Shown here: in pieces, positions 1 to 6,815 of the stretch
How the letters are laid out: each line of letters opens with the position of its first letter
How positions within the stretch are numbered: position 1 is the first letter of the stretch
Assembly: GCA_052035735.1 (NCBI GenBank)
Contig: JBPOHI010000299.1
Location: 1 to 24,273, forward strand
Origin: JAGPDF01 sp052035735
GTDB taxonomy: Bacteria; Acidobacteriota; Thermoanaerobaculia; Multivoradales; JAGPDF01
Direction of reading: 5' to 3'
Length of the DNA: 24,273 bases
The notes under the pieces: model-generated
The model's database searches: none
What the model was told of the DNA's origin: nothing
Seen by the model: the letters and a program-made list of their open reading frames with translations, nothing else
Position numbers and translations under genes: made by a program

Positions 1-77
1 ATTCCGCACCCCTTCCCAGGTTCAAGGGCGTTCGTCTCGTTCCGAGGGGCACCCAGGCTCGCTCTGAACCCCTTGAG

Positions 78-131
78 AGGTTCCCCGAAAGGTTCCCCGG
101 GGTGATTTCTCGGGGAACCCAGGGGGAACCT
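78..131. repeat. Nested inverted repeat, possible terminator or structured RNA
   Basis: Two pairs of inverted repeats are nested. The outer arms are AGGTTCCCC (78-86) and GGGGAACCT (123-131); the inner arms are GGTTCCCCG (91-99) and CGGGGAACC (111-119) around an 11-base loop. All four arms share the GGTTCCCC core, so arms can pair in alternative ways. The element lies downstream of the leftward tRNA cluster and could end or process that transcript, or belong to the leader of the next gene beyond the window. There is no long T-run. The rest of 1-244 shows no credible coding frame. Confidence 0.5.
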
Positions 132-244
132 GAGAGAACGAAAACCGCCGTATTCCGACGTAATCGTACGCCTAACGACCCTTTAGGGAAAGGGGCTTCC
201 GAGTCTTGCTCTACTTGGGGTTTGCTGTGTTTCCGGGGGGTGAG

Positions 245-301
245 GCGGGAGCGGTTTTAGCAACTTGGAAGGCTGTGACTCTACCCCTGAGTTACTCCCG
301 C
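245..301 (-). pseudogene. tRNA-Gly(TCC)-like sequence lacking the T arm
   Basis: Read on the minus strand, the sequence starts with the acceptor strand GCGGGAG. A fully paired D arm follows (ACTC, loop AGGGGTA, GAGT), then an anticodon loop CTTCCAA with anticodon TCC (267-269). The anticodon stem is weak: one G-T pair and an A-C mismatch at its base. Only 8 bases (TAAAACCG) then separate it from CTCCCGC, which pairs perfectly with the 5' acceptor strand. The T arm and variable loop are absent and no CCA is encoded. The position matches glyT in the Thr-Tyr-Gly-Thr-tuf cluster of other bacteria. The 3' end resembles the tRNA-Tyr 3' end next door (CTCCCGCCTC then ACC), so a recombination or deletion product is likely. 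It is probably a dead tRNA gene; a T-armless RNA with another role is possible. Confidence 0.6.
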
Positions 302-332
302 TTGAAGTCTGCCGCTTGCTGCCTTGCGAAAA

Positions 333-419
333 TGGTGGAGGCGGGAGGATTCGAACCTCCGTAGGGCTTAGCCCGGCAGATTTACAGTCTGCTGCCATTG
401 ACCGCTCGGCCACACCTCC
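333..419 (-). tRNA. tRNA-Tyr (anticodon GTA)
   Basis: An 87-base class II tRNA with encoded CCA. The acceptor stem is GGAGGTG paired with CGCCTCC (one T-G pair). The anticodon loop CTGTAAA carries GTA (383-385). The extended variable arm contains GGGCTAAGCCC. The T arm has GGTTCGAATCC, and the discriminator is A followed by CCA. It lies 58 bases downstream of tRNA-Thr on the same strand and probably shares its transcript. The long variable arm and GTA anticodon leave no real alternative identity. Confidence 0.97.
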
Positions 420-477
420 ATGATTTTTCAAAGACTTACGGGACTGCGGGTACTGCGATTGCTGCCTGGGCGGTGAC

Positions 478-552
478 TGGAGCCGGCACTCGGAATTGAA
501 CCGAGGACCTACCGCTTACAAGGCGGTTGCTCTACCCCTGAGCTATGCCGGC
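478..552 (-). tRNA. tRNA-Thr (anticodon TGT)
   Basis: A 75-base cloverleaf with encoded CCA. The acceptor GCCGGCA pairs perfectly with TGCCGGC. The D arm is GCTC/GAGC and the anticodon stem ACCGC/GCGGT is perfect, with loop CTTGTAA giving TGT (518-520). The T arm is CTCGG/CCGAG with loop TTCAATT. It is the first gene of the tRNA cluster, about 58 bases downstream of the predicted transcription start of a promoter with hexamers at 642-647 and 618-623. Confidence 0.97.
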
Positions 553-617
553 AAGGTTTGGCGACCCTCCCGGCGGATCCTCCGAACCGATCCACACTCT
601 GGCCGGACCGCTCGCGG

Positions 618-647
618 AGTCTAGTGGTTTCGGAACCCTCCTGACAA
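618..647 (-). promoter_or_regulatory. Promoter of the tRNA cluster
   Basis: On the minus strand, TTGTCA (642-647, five of six matches to the -35 consensus) is followed after 18 bases by TAGACT (618-623, four of six matches to the -10 consensus). Transcription would start near 611 and run into tRNA-Thr at 552. The site lies between the rlmB stop (672) and the first tRNA, so the tRNAs need not rely on read-through from rlmB. Confidence 0.55.
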
Positions 648-671
648 GCCGAGTCCGGAGTTCCGAAGCGT

Positions 672-1430
672 TCAGCGCCGCTTCTTCTCCGTCGTACGCT
701 GGCGCACCGCCTCGTAGAGGACCGCCGAGGCCGCCGTCGCCAGGTTGAGCGAACTCACGTGGCCGTACATCGGCAGGCCGATCAGGCGATCGCAACGTTC
801 CTGGGTCAGTTGGCGCAGTCCGTCCTCCTCACCCCCGACGCAAAGGACGACCGGGCCGGTGAGATCGACCGTCCAGGGCGCCTCGCCGCCGGCCGCCAGG
901 CCATAGATCCAGTAGCCCTCTTTCTTCAACTGCTCGAGGCGCTGCGCCGAGCTGCCGATGCGCTCGACCGTCAGCCACTCCGAAGCGCCCGCTGAGGTCT
1001 TCACGGCGGTCGCCGAGAGCGGCGCCGAGCCGCGGTCGCGCACCAGCACCCGGCCGACGCCGGCCCCTTCGCAGACCCTGAGCAGCGCGCCGAGGTTGCG
1101 CGGATCCTGAATGTCCTCGGCGAGCACCACGAAACCCTGATCCCCACGCTCGCCGGCGAGGCCCGCGGCGCCGCCGGCCAACGCTGCCGCCGGCGAATGC
1201 GCCAGCTCGGCGGCGAAGCCGTTGTGCACCGCCCCGCCCAGCCAGACCGGATCGGAGGGCGGCGCGCTGTCGAAGCGCACGCTGGCTGCCGTGCAGAGCT
1301 TCTCGATCTCGCGCCGCCTGCCGCCCTGGCGGGCAGCGAGGATCCACACCCGGCGCACCTCGTGCGCGCGGTGCAACAGGGCCTCGTGCACCGGGTGAAA
1401 GCCGAAGATGCGCGTCGTCGCGGCGCTCAC
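672..1430 (-). CDS. rlmB: 23S rRNA (guanosine-2251-2'-O)-methyltransferase RlmB, SpoU/TrmH family
   Basis: A 252-residue SpoU-family methyltransferase that would transfer a methyl group from SAM to the 2'-O of a peptidyl-transferase-loop guanosine in 23S rRNA. An N-terminal substrate-binding segment begins FGFHPVHEAL (residues 10-19). The knotted catalytic domain follows with motif 1 (NLGALLR, Asn112), motif 2 (GGEEDGL, about 199-205) and motif 3 (PMYGHVSSLN, about 220-229). The start is GTG, overlapping the ispF stop in a GTGA junction, which fixes translational coupling. Family length is about 240-260 residues. Other TrmH-like specificities cannot be excluded, but length, N-terminal domain and position before a tRNA cluster favour RlmB. 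Confidence 0.88.
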   Translation of the reverse strand: MSAATTRIFGFHPVHEALLHRAHEVRRVWILAARQGGRRREIEKLCTAASVRFDSAPPSDPVWLGGAVHNGFAAELAHSPAAALAGGAAGLAGERGDQGFVVLAEDIQDPRNLGALLRVCEGAGVGRVLVRDRGSAPLSATAVKTSAGASEWLTVERIGSSAQRLEQLKKEGYWIYGLAAGGEAPWTVDLTGPVVLCVGGEEDGLRQLTQERCDRLIGLPMYGHVSSLNLATAASAVLYEAVRQRTTEKKRR

Positions 1431-1909
1431 GCCGCGGACTCGAGCAGTACGACCGCGAAGGCCGCCATCCCTTCGCCGCGCCCGATCGCGCCCAGCCCTT
1501 CGTTCGTCGTTGCCTTGAGACCCACGGCCTTCTCCTCGGTGCCCAGGACACGGGCGATGCGCGCGATGATGCGGTCGCGATACGGCGCCAGCTTCGGCGC
1601 TTCGGCGACCAGGGTCAGATCGCAGTTGACGACCCTGTATCCCTCTTCGTGCACCAGCGCGACGATGCGCTGCAGCAGATCGGCGCTCGCCGCGCCGCGC
1701 CAGCGCTCGTCCGACGGCGGAAAATGCCGGCCAAGGTCGCCCAGACTCGCCGCACCGAGGAGAGCGTCGCCGAGCGCGTGCAGCAGCACATCGGCGTCGC
1801 TGTGTCCGTCGAGACCCAGGGGATAGGGAATCTCCTCGCCGCCGAGGATCAGTTTCCTGCCGGCGACGAGGCGGTGAACGTCGTAGCCCTGGCCGATGCG
1901 CAGCTTCAT
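1427..1909 (-). CDS. ispF: 2-C-methyl-D-erythritol 2,4-cyclodiphosphate synthase
   Basis: A 160-residue protein of typical IspF length. It converts CDP-methylerythritol 2-phosphate to the 2,4-cyclodiphosphate in the non-mevalonate isoprenoid pathway, as a zinc-dependent homotrimer. Metal ligands are visible as Asp10 and His12 in GYDVH and His44 in DVLLHALGDALLG. GHSDAD (35-40) and the nucleotide-binding segment KATTNEGLG (132-140) are intact. The ATG lies in an ATGA overlap with the ispD stop, and the gene ends in a GTGA overlap with rlmB, so all three are translationally coupled. Pairing with ispD as consecutive genes is common in bacteria. Confidence 0.96.
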   Translation of the reverse strand: MKLRIGQGYDVHRLVAGRKLILGGEEIPYPLGLDGHSDADVLLHALGDALLGAASLGDLGRHFPPSDERWRGAASADLLQRIVALVHEEGYRVVNCDLTLVAEAPKLAPYRDRIIARIARVLGTEEKAVGLKATTNEGLGAIGRGEGMAAFAVVLLESAA

Positions 1910-2634
1910 TGCCCGGCTCCGAACTGTTCGAGAAGCGCCCGGACCAGCGGCAGGTCGGCAGGCGTCGTGAGCTTGGGATTGGGCCTCGAGGCCTCGACCG
2001 CGAGGACGCGCGCGCCAGCGAGACGCTCGACCAGCGAAGCCTCGTCGGTTCCCGTGAAGCCGACATCGAGGGCCGATTCGATCGCGCGCTCGAGCAGGTC
2101 GCGGCGGAAAACCTGCGGCGTCTCGGCGCGAAAGACCCGGCTGCGATCCACAGTGCCCACGATCACCCCATGTTCGAGCAGTTTGAGCGTATCGGAGGCC
2201 CCCCGGCCGAGCACCGCTCCATCCGCAGACAGAGCCGCCTGACAGACGGCGGCCAGATCTGCGAACTCGAGCGCCGGTCGCGCACCGTCGTGCACCAGCA
2301 CGAGATCCTGCTTCTCCGCCGGAGAAGCCGCGAGCGCCGAGGTCACTGACTCCTGACGGCTGTCGCCTCCAGGCACGGTGTGCACGCGCTCGTCCTGCAG
2401 CCACTCCGGCGGCGCCGCAGCGACGTCCGACGGCAGGGCGACGGTCACCGAGTCGACGCCGGCAGCGAGCAGACGGCTCACCGTCCAGGCGAGCAAGGGC
2501 CGGCCGGCGATCGATTCGAACTGCTTGGAGAGGGATCCACCGAAGCGCAGGCCGCGTCCCGCAGCGGGGACGACGGCATGCACCCGGGTGGGCGGAGTGA
2601 GATGCGACGCGAGCGTGGTACCGGAGCGGTCCAT
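1906..2634 (-). CDS. ispD: 2-C-methyl-D-erythritol 4-phosphate cytidylyltransferase
   Basis: A 242-residue cytidylyltransferase that forms CDP-methylerythritol from MEP and CTP. The nucleotide-binding signature PAAGRGLRFG followed by SKQF is near residues 23-39. VHDGARP, the DTLK segment, the RAETPQVFR motif and TDEASLVE follow in family order. A stretch of about 17 residues precedes the conserved core; the next in-frame GTG (RVHAVVPAAG) is a possible later start, so the N-terminus is uncertain. It begins 22 bases after the frr stop and overlaps ispF by 4 bases. It is likely co-transcribed with the translation genes upstream. Confidence 0.94.
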   Translation of the reverse strand: MDRSGTTLASHLTPPTRVHAVVPAAGRGLRFGGSLSKQFESIAGRPLLAWTVSRLLAAGVDSVTVALPSDVAAAPPEWLQDERVHTVPGGDSRQESVTSALAASPAEKQDLVLVHDGARPALEFADLAAVCQAALSADGAVLGRGASDTLKLLEHGVIVGTVDRSRVFRAETPQVFRRDLLERAIESALDVGFTGTDEASLVERLAGARVLAVEASRPNPKLTTPADLPLVRALLEQFGAGQ

Positions 2635-2656
2635 ACCGAGAACCGGGCCGCCGCGC

Positions 2657-3211
2657 TCAGACCGTCATGATCTCTTTTTCCTTGTGGTCCAGGACCTTCG
2701 CGACCTCATCGATCTCGCGGTCGTGGAGCTTCTGGATGTCCTCGAGAGCCCGGCGTTCGTCGTCCTGTCCGAGCGCGTGCTCCTTTTCGAGCTTCTTCAG
2801 CTTCTCGTTGGCGTCGCGGCGCGCCGCACGGATGCCGGTGCGCGCATGCTCGGCAATATCGTGCGCCTTCTTGACCAGCTCCTTGCGCCGTTCCTCGGTC
2901 GGCTGCGGAATCGGAATCCGCACCGCCTTGCCGTCGCTCATCGGATTGAGACCGAGGTCGGACTTCTGGAGCGCCCGTTCGATCGCGGGGATCTGCTTCA
3001 CGTCCCAGGGCTGCGCCATGAGCATGGTGGCATCGACCACGGTCAGCGTCGCCACCTGCTTCAGCGGCGTCGGCGTGCCGAAATAGTCGACGCTGATACC
3101 GTCGAGAAGTCCCAGCGTGGCGCGGCCGGTACGCAACCGTTTGAGCTCGGCGTGCATGTGTTCGACCGCCTGCTTCATCTTGGCTTCGGCTTCCTGGTGA
3201 ATCGCCTTCAT
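2657..3211 (-). CDS. frr: Ribosome recycling factor
   Basis: A 184-residue cytosolic factor that, with EF-G, splits the post-termination ribosome. It is almost all helical and charged, with the signature LKRLRTGRA near residues 23-31, an insert domain containing YFGTPTPLKQVA and a C-terminal helix EKLKKLEKEH. The frame is open further upstream, but the ATG at 3211 gives the normal family length (about 185). That start is also preceded by a perfect AGGAGG (3217-3222) five bases away. It lies 85 bases downstream of pyrH in the conserved rpsB-tsf-pyrH-frr order. A candidate internal promoter sits in that gap. Confidence 0.97.
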   Translation of the reverse strand: MKAIHQEAEAKMKQAVEHMHAELKRLRTGRATLGLLDGISVDYFGTPTPLKQVATLTVVDATMLMAQPWDVKQIPAIERALQKSDLGLNPMSDGKAVRIPIPQPTEERRKELVKKAHDIAEHARTGIRAARRDANEKLKKLEKEHALGQDDERRALEDIQKLHDREIDEVAKVLDHKEKEIMTV

Positions 3212-3216
3212 CCGAT

Positions 3217-3222
3217 CCTCCT
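3217..3222 (-). promoter_or_regulatory. Shine-Dalgarno site fixing the frr start
   Basis: AGGAGG on the minus strand, five bases before ATG at 3211. It decides between the short (184-residue) and extended frr frames in favour of the short one. Confidence 0.85.
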
Positions 3223-3271
3223 CGTACGCCTCTCCGGCGCCCGCTGCGAAGCGCGCCGGGGCTTCCCTTCG

Positions 3272-3300
3272 ATCATCCCCGTCATCCGGGGCAGTGTCAA
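3272..3300 (-). promoter_or_regulatory. Candidate internal promoter before frr
   Basis: Perfect TTGACA (3295-3300) overlaps the pyrH stop codon. It is followed after 17 bases by GATGAT (3272-3277, four of six consensus matches). The spacer holds a small GC-rich hairpin, CCCCG-GATGA-CGGGG. It could give frr, ispD, ispF and rlmB expression separate from the ribosomal genes. The -10 is weak and the hairpin alone might be the functional element. Confidence 0.35.
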
Positions 3301-4097
3301 TTCGCGCGTCCGCCGGTCTCTGTCCTGTGGACGATCGAACCGACCCGCTCTCCACAGACGACGCGGCGGATATTGCCTTCCCGGGTCAGATTGAAGATCC
3401 CGATCGGCAGGCCGTTGTCGCGGCACAGGCTGATCGCCGCCGCGTCCATGATGCGCAGGTCCCACTCCAGTACCTGCTGGTAGGTGACCTCGGAGAGGAG
3501 CCTCGCCGTCGGCTCCTTGCGCGGATCGGCGGTGTAGACGCCATCGACCCGCGTTCCCTTGAGGAGAATCTCGGCGTGGATCTCGTTCGCGCGCAGGGCC
3601 GCGGCCGAATCGGTGGTGAAGAACGGATTGCCCGTCCCGCCCGCGAAGATCACCGCCCGCCCCTTTTCCAGGTGCCGCATCGCCCGGCGCCGAATGAACG
3701 GCTCGGCCACGGCGCGGATCTCGATCGCCGTCTGCACCCGGGTGGGGACGTTGCGCTTCTCGAGCGCATCCTGCAGCGCCAGGGCGTTGATGACCGTGGC
3801 GAGCATTCCCATGTTGTCGCCGGTCACCCGGTCGATCCCCTGATGGGAGGCGGCGACGCCGCGGATGATGTTGCCACCGCCGATGACGATCGCCAACTCG
3901 ACGCCGAGGCGATGGACCTCGGCGAGCTCGTTGGCGATGCCCGACACCACGCCGGCGTCGATGCCGAAGCTCTGCGAGCCCATCAGAGCCTCGCCGGAGA
4001 GCTTGAGCAGAACCCGCTTGTATGCCGGGCGGAGCCCGTCCGCGGCCCGGTCCGGAGGCGCGGCGAGGGAACCGGAGCTGCCGGAGTCGGGGGCCAT
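3297..4097 (-). CDS. pyrH: UMP kinase (uridylate kinase)
   Basis: A 266-residue amino-acid-kinase-fold enzyme that phosphorylates UMP to UDP with ATP in pyrimidine nucleotide synthesis. The KLSGEAL motif is at residues 32-38, IGGGNIIRG follows at about 72-80, then GDNMGMLATVINALA, FAGGTGNPFFTTDSAAALRA and the C-terminal DAAAISLCRDNGLPI segment. Bacterial UMP kinases are usually about 235-245 residues, so this has a Ser/Pro/Ala-rich N-terminal extension of about 20-25 residues before YKRVLLKLSG. No better in-frame start is obvious closer to the core. The start is 8 bases after the tsf stop, within the conserved rpsB-tsf-pyrH-frr order. Confidence 0.95.
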   Translation of the reverse strand: MAPDSGSSGSLAAPPDRAADGLRPAYKRVLLKLSGEALMGSQSFGIDAGVVSGIANELAEVHRLGVELAIVIGGGNIIRGVAASHQGIDRVTGDNMGMLATVINALALQDALEKRNVPTRVQTAIEIRAVAEPFIRRRAMRHLEKGRAVIFAGGTGNPFFTTDSAAALRANEIHAEILLKGTRVDGVYTADPRKEPTARLLSEVTYQQVLEWDLRIMDAAAISLCRDNGLPIGIFNLTREGNIRRVVCGERVGSIVHRTETGGRAN

Positions 4098-4105
4098 GAC
4101 GCGGC

Positions 4106-4756
4106 TCAGCTCTTCGTCATGCCGGCGACTTCGGCGGCGAAGTCCTTCTCCAACTTCTCGATGCCCTCACCGAGCTTGAAGCGGGCGAACCGGCGCACCT
4201 TGATGTTCTCGCCGATCTTCGCCACCTTGGCGGTGATCATCTGGCCGATGGTCGTGTCGGTGTCCTTGACGAAGGGCTGCTCCAGCAGCACGGCTTCGGC
4301 GTAGAACTTCTCCATCTTGCCGTCGACGATCTTGTCGACCACGTTCGCCGGCTTGCCGGACTCGAGGGCCTGCTCGCGGTAGATCGCCTTCTCGCGCTCG
4401 AGAATCTCTGCCGTCACTTCGGAGCGCTCGACGTAGCGCGGCTCGGCCGCGGCGATGTGCATCGCGACGTCGCGGACGAGCTCCTGGAACTCGTCGGTGC
4501 GGGCGACGAAGTCCGTCTCGCAGTTGACTTCGATGAGCACGCCGATCTTGCCCCCGGCGTGGATGTAAGCCGAGACCAGTCCTTCGGCGGCGACCCGGCC
4601 GGAGCGCTTGGCCGCAGCGGCGAGACCCTTCTTGCGCAGCAGGTCCACCGCCTGCTCGAAGTTGCCGCCGGTCTCGGTCAGCGCGTTCTTGCAATCCATC
4701 ATCCCCGCGCCAGTCCGCTCGCGGAGCTCCTTGACCATCTGAGCCGTGATCTGCAT
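4106..4756 (-). CDS. tsf: Translation elongation factor Ts
   Basis: A 216-residue guanine-nucleotide exchange factor that releases GDP from EF-Tu. The N-terminal UBA-like module includes LRERTGAGMMDCKNAL (residues 11-26). The EF-Tu contact signature is NCETDFVAR, followed by a single core domain. At 216 residues it belongs to the shorter EF-Ts class rather than the about 280-residue E. coli type. The C-terminal region ends FKLGEGIEKLEKDFAAEV. It follows rpsB after a 140-base gap containing a strong hairpin, so its expression relative to rpsB may be tuned there. A tuf gene is expected just beyond the left edge. Confidence 0.97.
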   Translation of the reverse strand: MQITAQMVKELRERTGAGMMDCKNALTETGGNFEQAVDLLRKKGLAAAAKRSGRVAAEGLVSAYIHAGGKIGVLIEVNCETDFVARTDEFQELVRDVAMHIAAAEPRYVERSEVTAEILEREKAIYREQALESGKPANVVDKIVDGKMEKFYAEAVLLEQPFVKDTDTTIGQMITAKVAKIGENIKVRRFARFKLGEGIEKLEKDFAAEVAGMTKS

Positions 4757-4792
4757 TTCAAGTCTCTCTTTCTTCGTCGGCGGGCAAGAGAA

Positions 4793-4835
4793 AAGGGTCA
4801 GCGATCGGCGGTTCCTCTGCCATCGTCTGACCCTT
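4793..4835 (-). terminator. Hairpin between rpsB and tsf, possible attenuator
   Basis: AAGGGTCAG (4793-4801) and CTGACCCTT (4827-4835) form a perfect 9-bp stem. The 25-base interior can extend the pairing with GATGGC against GCC-G-ATC. On the transcribed strand the stem is followed by TTCTCT, a weak U-tract. It lies in the 140-base rpsB-tsf gap and so could cause partial termination, RNA processing or 3'-end protection of the rpsB mRNA while letting some transcription into tsf. Confidence 0.5.
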
Positions 4836-4896
4836 GTTCGGGCAGTGCGCCTTTCGCCCGCCGGACCGTTGTTGAGTGGAGCTAGTCCAAATTGGT

Positions 4897-5673
4897 TCAG
4901 GCCAGCGGAGCCGCCATGTCGCCGTCCTTGGCGGACATCGCGGCTGCCGAGGCGTCGGGAGCGTCCTTCGCTTCGACCATCATCTCCTGCTGCAAGGCGT
5001 TCGCCCCGGCCATGTAGGAATCGGCGATCCGCGACAGGAAGAGACGAATGGTACGGATGGCGTCGTCGTTGCCCGGGATGACGTAGTCGATGAGCTCGGG
5101 ATCGCAGTTCGTGTCGACGATTCCGATGACCGGAATGCCGAGCTTGTTGGCTTCGGCGACGGCGATCGCTTCCTTCTTGGGGTCGACGACGAAGATCGCG
5201 TCCGGCAGCGCTTCGAGCTCCCGCACACCCTCGAGGTTGCGATTCATCCGCTCACGCTCGCGGTCGAAGCGCAGGCGCTCCTTCTTGGTGGTGACACCGC
5301 CATCTTCGGCGAGACGCGCCTCGATCTCGAGCAGCCGATCGACCGACTGGCGAATGGTGACGAAGTTGGTGAGCGTGCCGCCGAGCCAGCGGTGGGTCAC
5401 GAAGTACTGACCGCAACGCCGCGCTTCCTCGGCGACCGCGTCCTGGGCCTGGCGCTTGGTACCGACGAACAGAAGCCGGCGACCCTCCTGCCCGAGCCGG
5501 TACACGAACTCGGCCGCTTCGCGGAACTGCTTCAAGGTCTTGGCCAGATCGATGATGTAGATCCCGTTGCGCTTGCCGAAGATGTAGGGCTTCATCTTCG
5601 GGTTCCAACGCCGGGTCTGGTGGCCGAAATGGACCCCCGCCTCGAGCAGCTCTTGCATCGTGATTTCGACCAC
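4897..5673 (-). CDS. rpsB: 30S ribosomal protein S2
   Basis: A 258-residue S2 protein. The N-terminal signature LLEAGVHFGHQTRRWNP is at residues 9-25. GKRNGIYIIDL, VGTKRQAQ, HRWLGGTLTNF and the DPKKEAIAVAEANKLGIPVIG region follow in family order. The C-terminus is an Ala/Asp/Lys-rich tail typical of S2. The start is GTG at 5673, chosen because AAGGAG (5682-5687) lies 8 bases upstream and S2 proteins usually have a few residues before the MxxLLEAGVHFGH motif; the ATG five codons later lacks a Shine-Dalgarno. It is 50 bases downstream of rpsI in the rplM operon. Confidence 0.97.
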   Translation of the reverse strand: MVEITMQELLEAGVHFGHQTRRWNPKMKPYIFGKRNGIYIIDLAKTLKQFREAAEFVYRLGQEGRRLLFVGTKRQAQDAVAEEARRCGQYFVTHRWLGGTLTNFVTIRQSVDRLLEIEARLAEDGGVTTKKERLRFDRERERMNRNLEGVRELEALPDAIFVVDPKKEAIAVAEANKLGIPVIGIVDTNCDPELIDYVIPGNDDAIRTIRLFLSRIADSYMAGANALQQEMMVEAKDAPDASAAAMSAKDGDMAAPLA

Positions 5674-5681
5674 GAATATCT

Positions 5682-5687
5682 CTCCTT
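5682..5687 (-). promoter_or_regulatory. Shine-Dalgarno site supporting the GTG start of rpsB
   Basis: AAGGAG on the minus strand, 8 bases before GTG at 5673. It supports GTG over the in-frame ATG five codons downstream. Confidence 0.75.
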
Positions 5688-5723
5688 AGATCTCTCTAAT
5701 GAACCAGGCTCTGAATCAGGCGA

Positions 5724-6143
5724 TCAGCGCTTGCTGAACTGGAAGCGCGCACGAGCGCCCTTCTGGCCGTACTTCTTGCGCTCCTTCTTTCGCGGGTCTC
5801 GCGTCAGGAGGCCGGCGCTCTTCAGGCGGTCGCGCAGTGCGATATCGAAGACCAGCAGGGCGCGGCTGATGCCGTGCCGGATCGCTCCGGCCTGGCCCGC
5901 GTTGCCGCCGCCCTCGACGGTGACGAAAATGTCGAACTTCTCCCCCGTTTCGGTCAGCACGAGCGGCTGCTGAACGACCATCCGCAGCACCGGATTCGGG
6001 AAGTAGCCGTCGAGAGTGCGTCCGTTGACTTCCAGTCCGCCGGCGCCGGGGCGCAGGAACACACGAGCGGTCGAAGTCTTCCGACGGCCGGTTCCGTAGT
6101 ACTGGGCGGGCTGGGTGGGTTGGGTCGCTTGCACCTGGTTCAC
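5724..6143 (-). CDS. rpsI: 30S ribosomal protein S9
   Basis: A 139-residue S9. A short Gln/Thr-rich N-terminal extension precedes YYGTGRRKTSTARVFL. The core has NGRTLDGYFPNP and GGGNAGQAGAIRHGISRAL. The C-terminal tail ends ARARFQFSKR with the invariant Lys-Arg that reaches the decoding centre. The start is GTG at 6143, with GGAGGAG (6151-6157) seven bases upstream, overlapping the rplM stop codon. It is paired with rplM as in most bacteria, and both are transcribed from the promoter at 6709-6737. Confidence 0.97.
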   Translation of the reverse strand: MNQVQATQPTQPAQYYGTGRRKTSTARVFLRPGAGGLEVNGRTLDGYFPNPVLRMVVQQPLVLTETGEKFDIFVTVEGGGNAGQAGAIRHGISRALLVFDIALRDRLKSAGLLTRDPRKKERKKYGQKGARARFQFSKR

Positions 6144-6156
6144 TTTTCCACTCCTC

Positions 6157-6606
6157 CTACATCTTTACCGAAGCGAGGTCGAACGCCGACGGCTTCTGCG
6201 CCTTGTGCGGATGCTCCGCACCGGCGTAAACCTTCAGCTTGCGGCGAATCTTGCGCCCGAGCTTGGTCTTCGGAAGCATGCCGAACACCGCGCTCTCGAC
6301 GATGCGCGTCGGGTGCTTGGCGCGGACTTCGAAGGCCTTCGGGGACTTGAGGCTTCCGGGCTGCTGGGTCGTATGGCGATAGTAGATCTTGGTCTCTTCC
6401 TTGGTGCCCGAGAGGTGCACCTTCTCGGCGTTCAGGACGATCACGAAATCGCCGCAGTCGACGTGCGGGGCGTAGAACGGTTTCCCCTTGCCCATCAACA
6501 GCTTGGCGATGGTGGAGGACAGACGGCCGACGGGCACTCCGGCGCCGTCGATGACGAACCACTGGCGCTCGATCTCGGCCGGCTTGGGGCTCACAGTACT
6601 CTTCAT
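6157..6606 (-). CDS. rplM: 50S ribosomal protein L13
   Basis: A 149-residue L13. Visible features are RQWFVIDGAGVPVGRLSS near residues 14-31, LLMGKGKPFYAPHVDCGDFVIV, the NAEKVHLSGTK segment and VFGMLPKTKLGRKI. It is the first gene of the leftward ribosomal operon, with an untranslated leader of about 96 bases from the predicted start site. In E. coli L13 represses its own operon through the leader; the leader here is long enough, but no specific binding structure was identified. Confidence 0.97.
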   Translation of the reverse strand: MKSTVSPKPAEIERQWFVIDGAGVPVGRLSSTIAKLLMGKGKPFYAPHVDCGDFVIVLNAEKVHLSGTKEETKIYYRHTTQQPGSLKSPKAFEVRAKHPTRIVESAVFGMLPKTKLGRKIRRKLKVYAGAEHPHKAQKPSAFDLASVKM

Positions 6607-6708
6607 CTCATCTTCTCCAGACGGTTTCTCCAGCGACTAGCGGAGGAATCGGTTCTGCGGGTCTGCTGGGCTGGATCGGATCCGGCACTTCAGCGCAGAG
6701 AGCCTGAA

Positions 6709-6737
6709 ATCATAAAGATCGACCAGAGGACTGTCAA
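6709..6737 (-). promoter_or_regulatory. Strong sigma70-type promoter of the rplM operon
   Basis: On the minus strand, perfect TTGACA (6732-6737), a 17-base spacer and TATGAT (6709-6714, five of six consensus matches). Transcription should start near 6702, leaving a leader of about 96 bases before rplM. This is the best promoter in the window and fits constitutive, growth-linked ribosomal expression. Confidence 0.8.
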
Positions 6738-6815
6738 GCCTGCACACGGGTGCACAGACCGGAACCGCCCGCGCCTCGAGAGCGGCCGCCCCCCACGATA
6801 GACTTCCCGGACACC

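Noticed and set aside
183..431. An 82-codon minus-strand open frame at the left edge
   Set aside because: It runs through the tRNA-Tyr and tRNA-Gly-like sequences and has no recognisable protein features.
3212..3355. Extended N-terminus for ribosome recycling factor
   Set aside because: It would overlap pyrH, exceeds family length, and a perfect AGGAGG marks the ATG at 3211.
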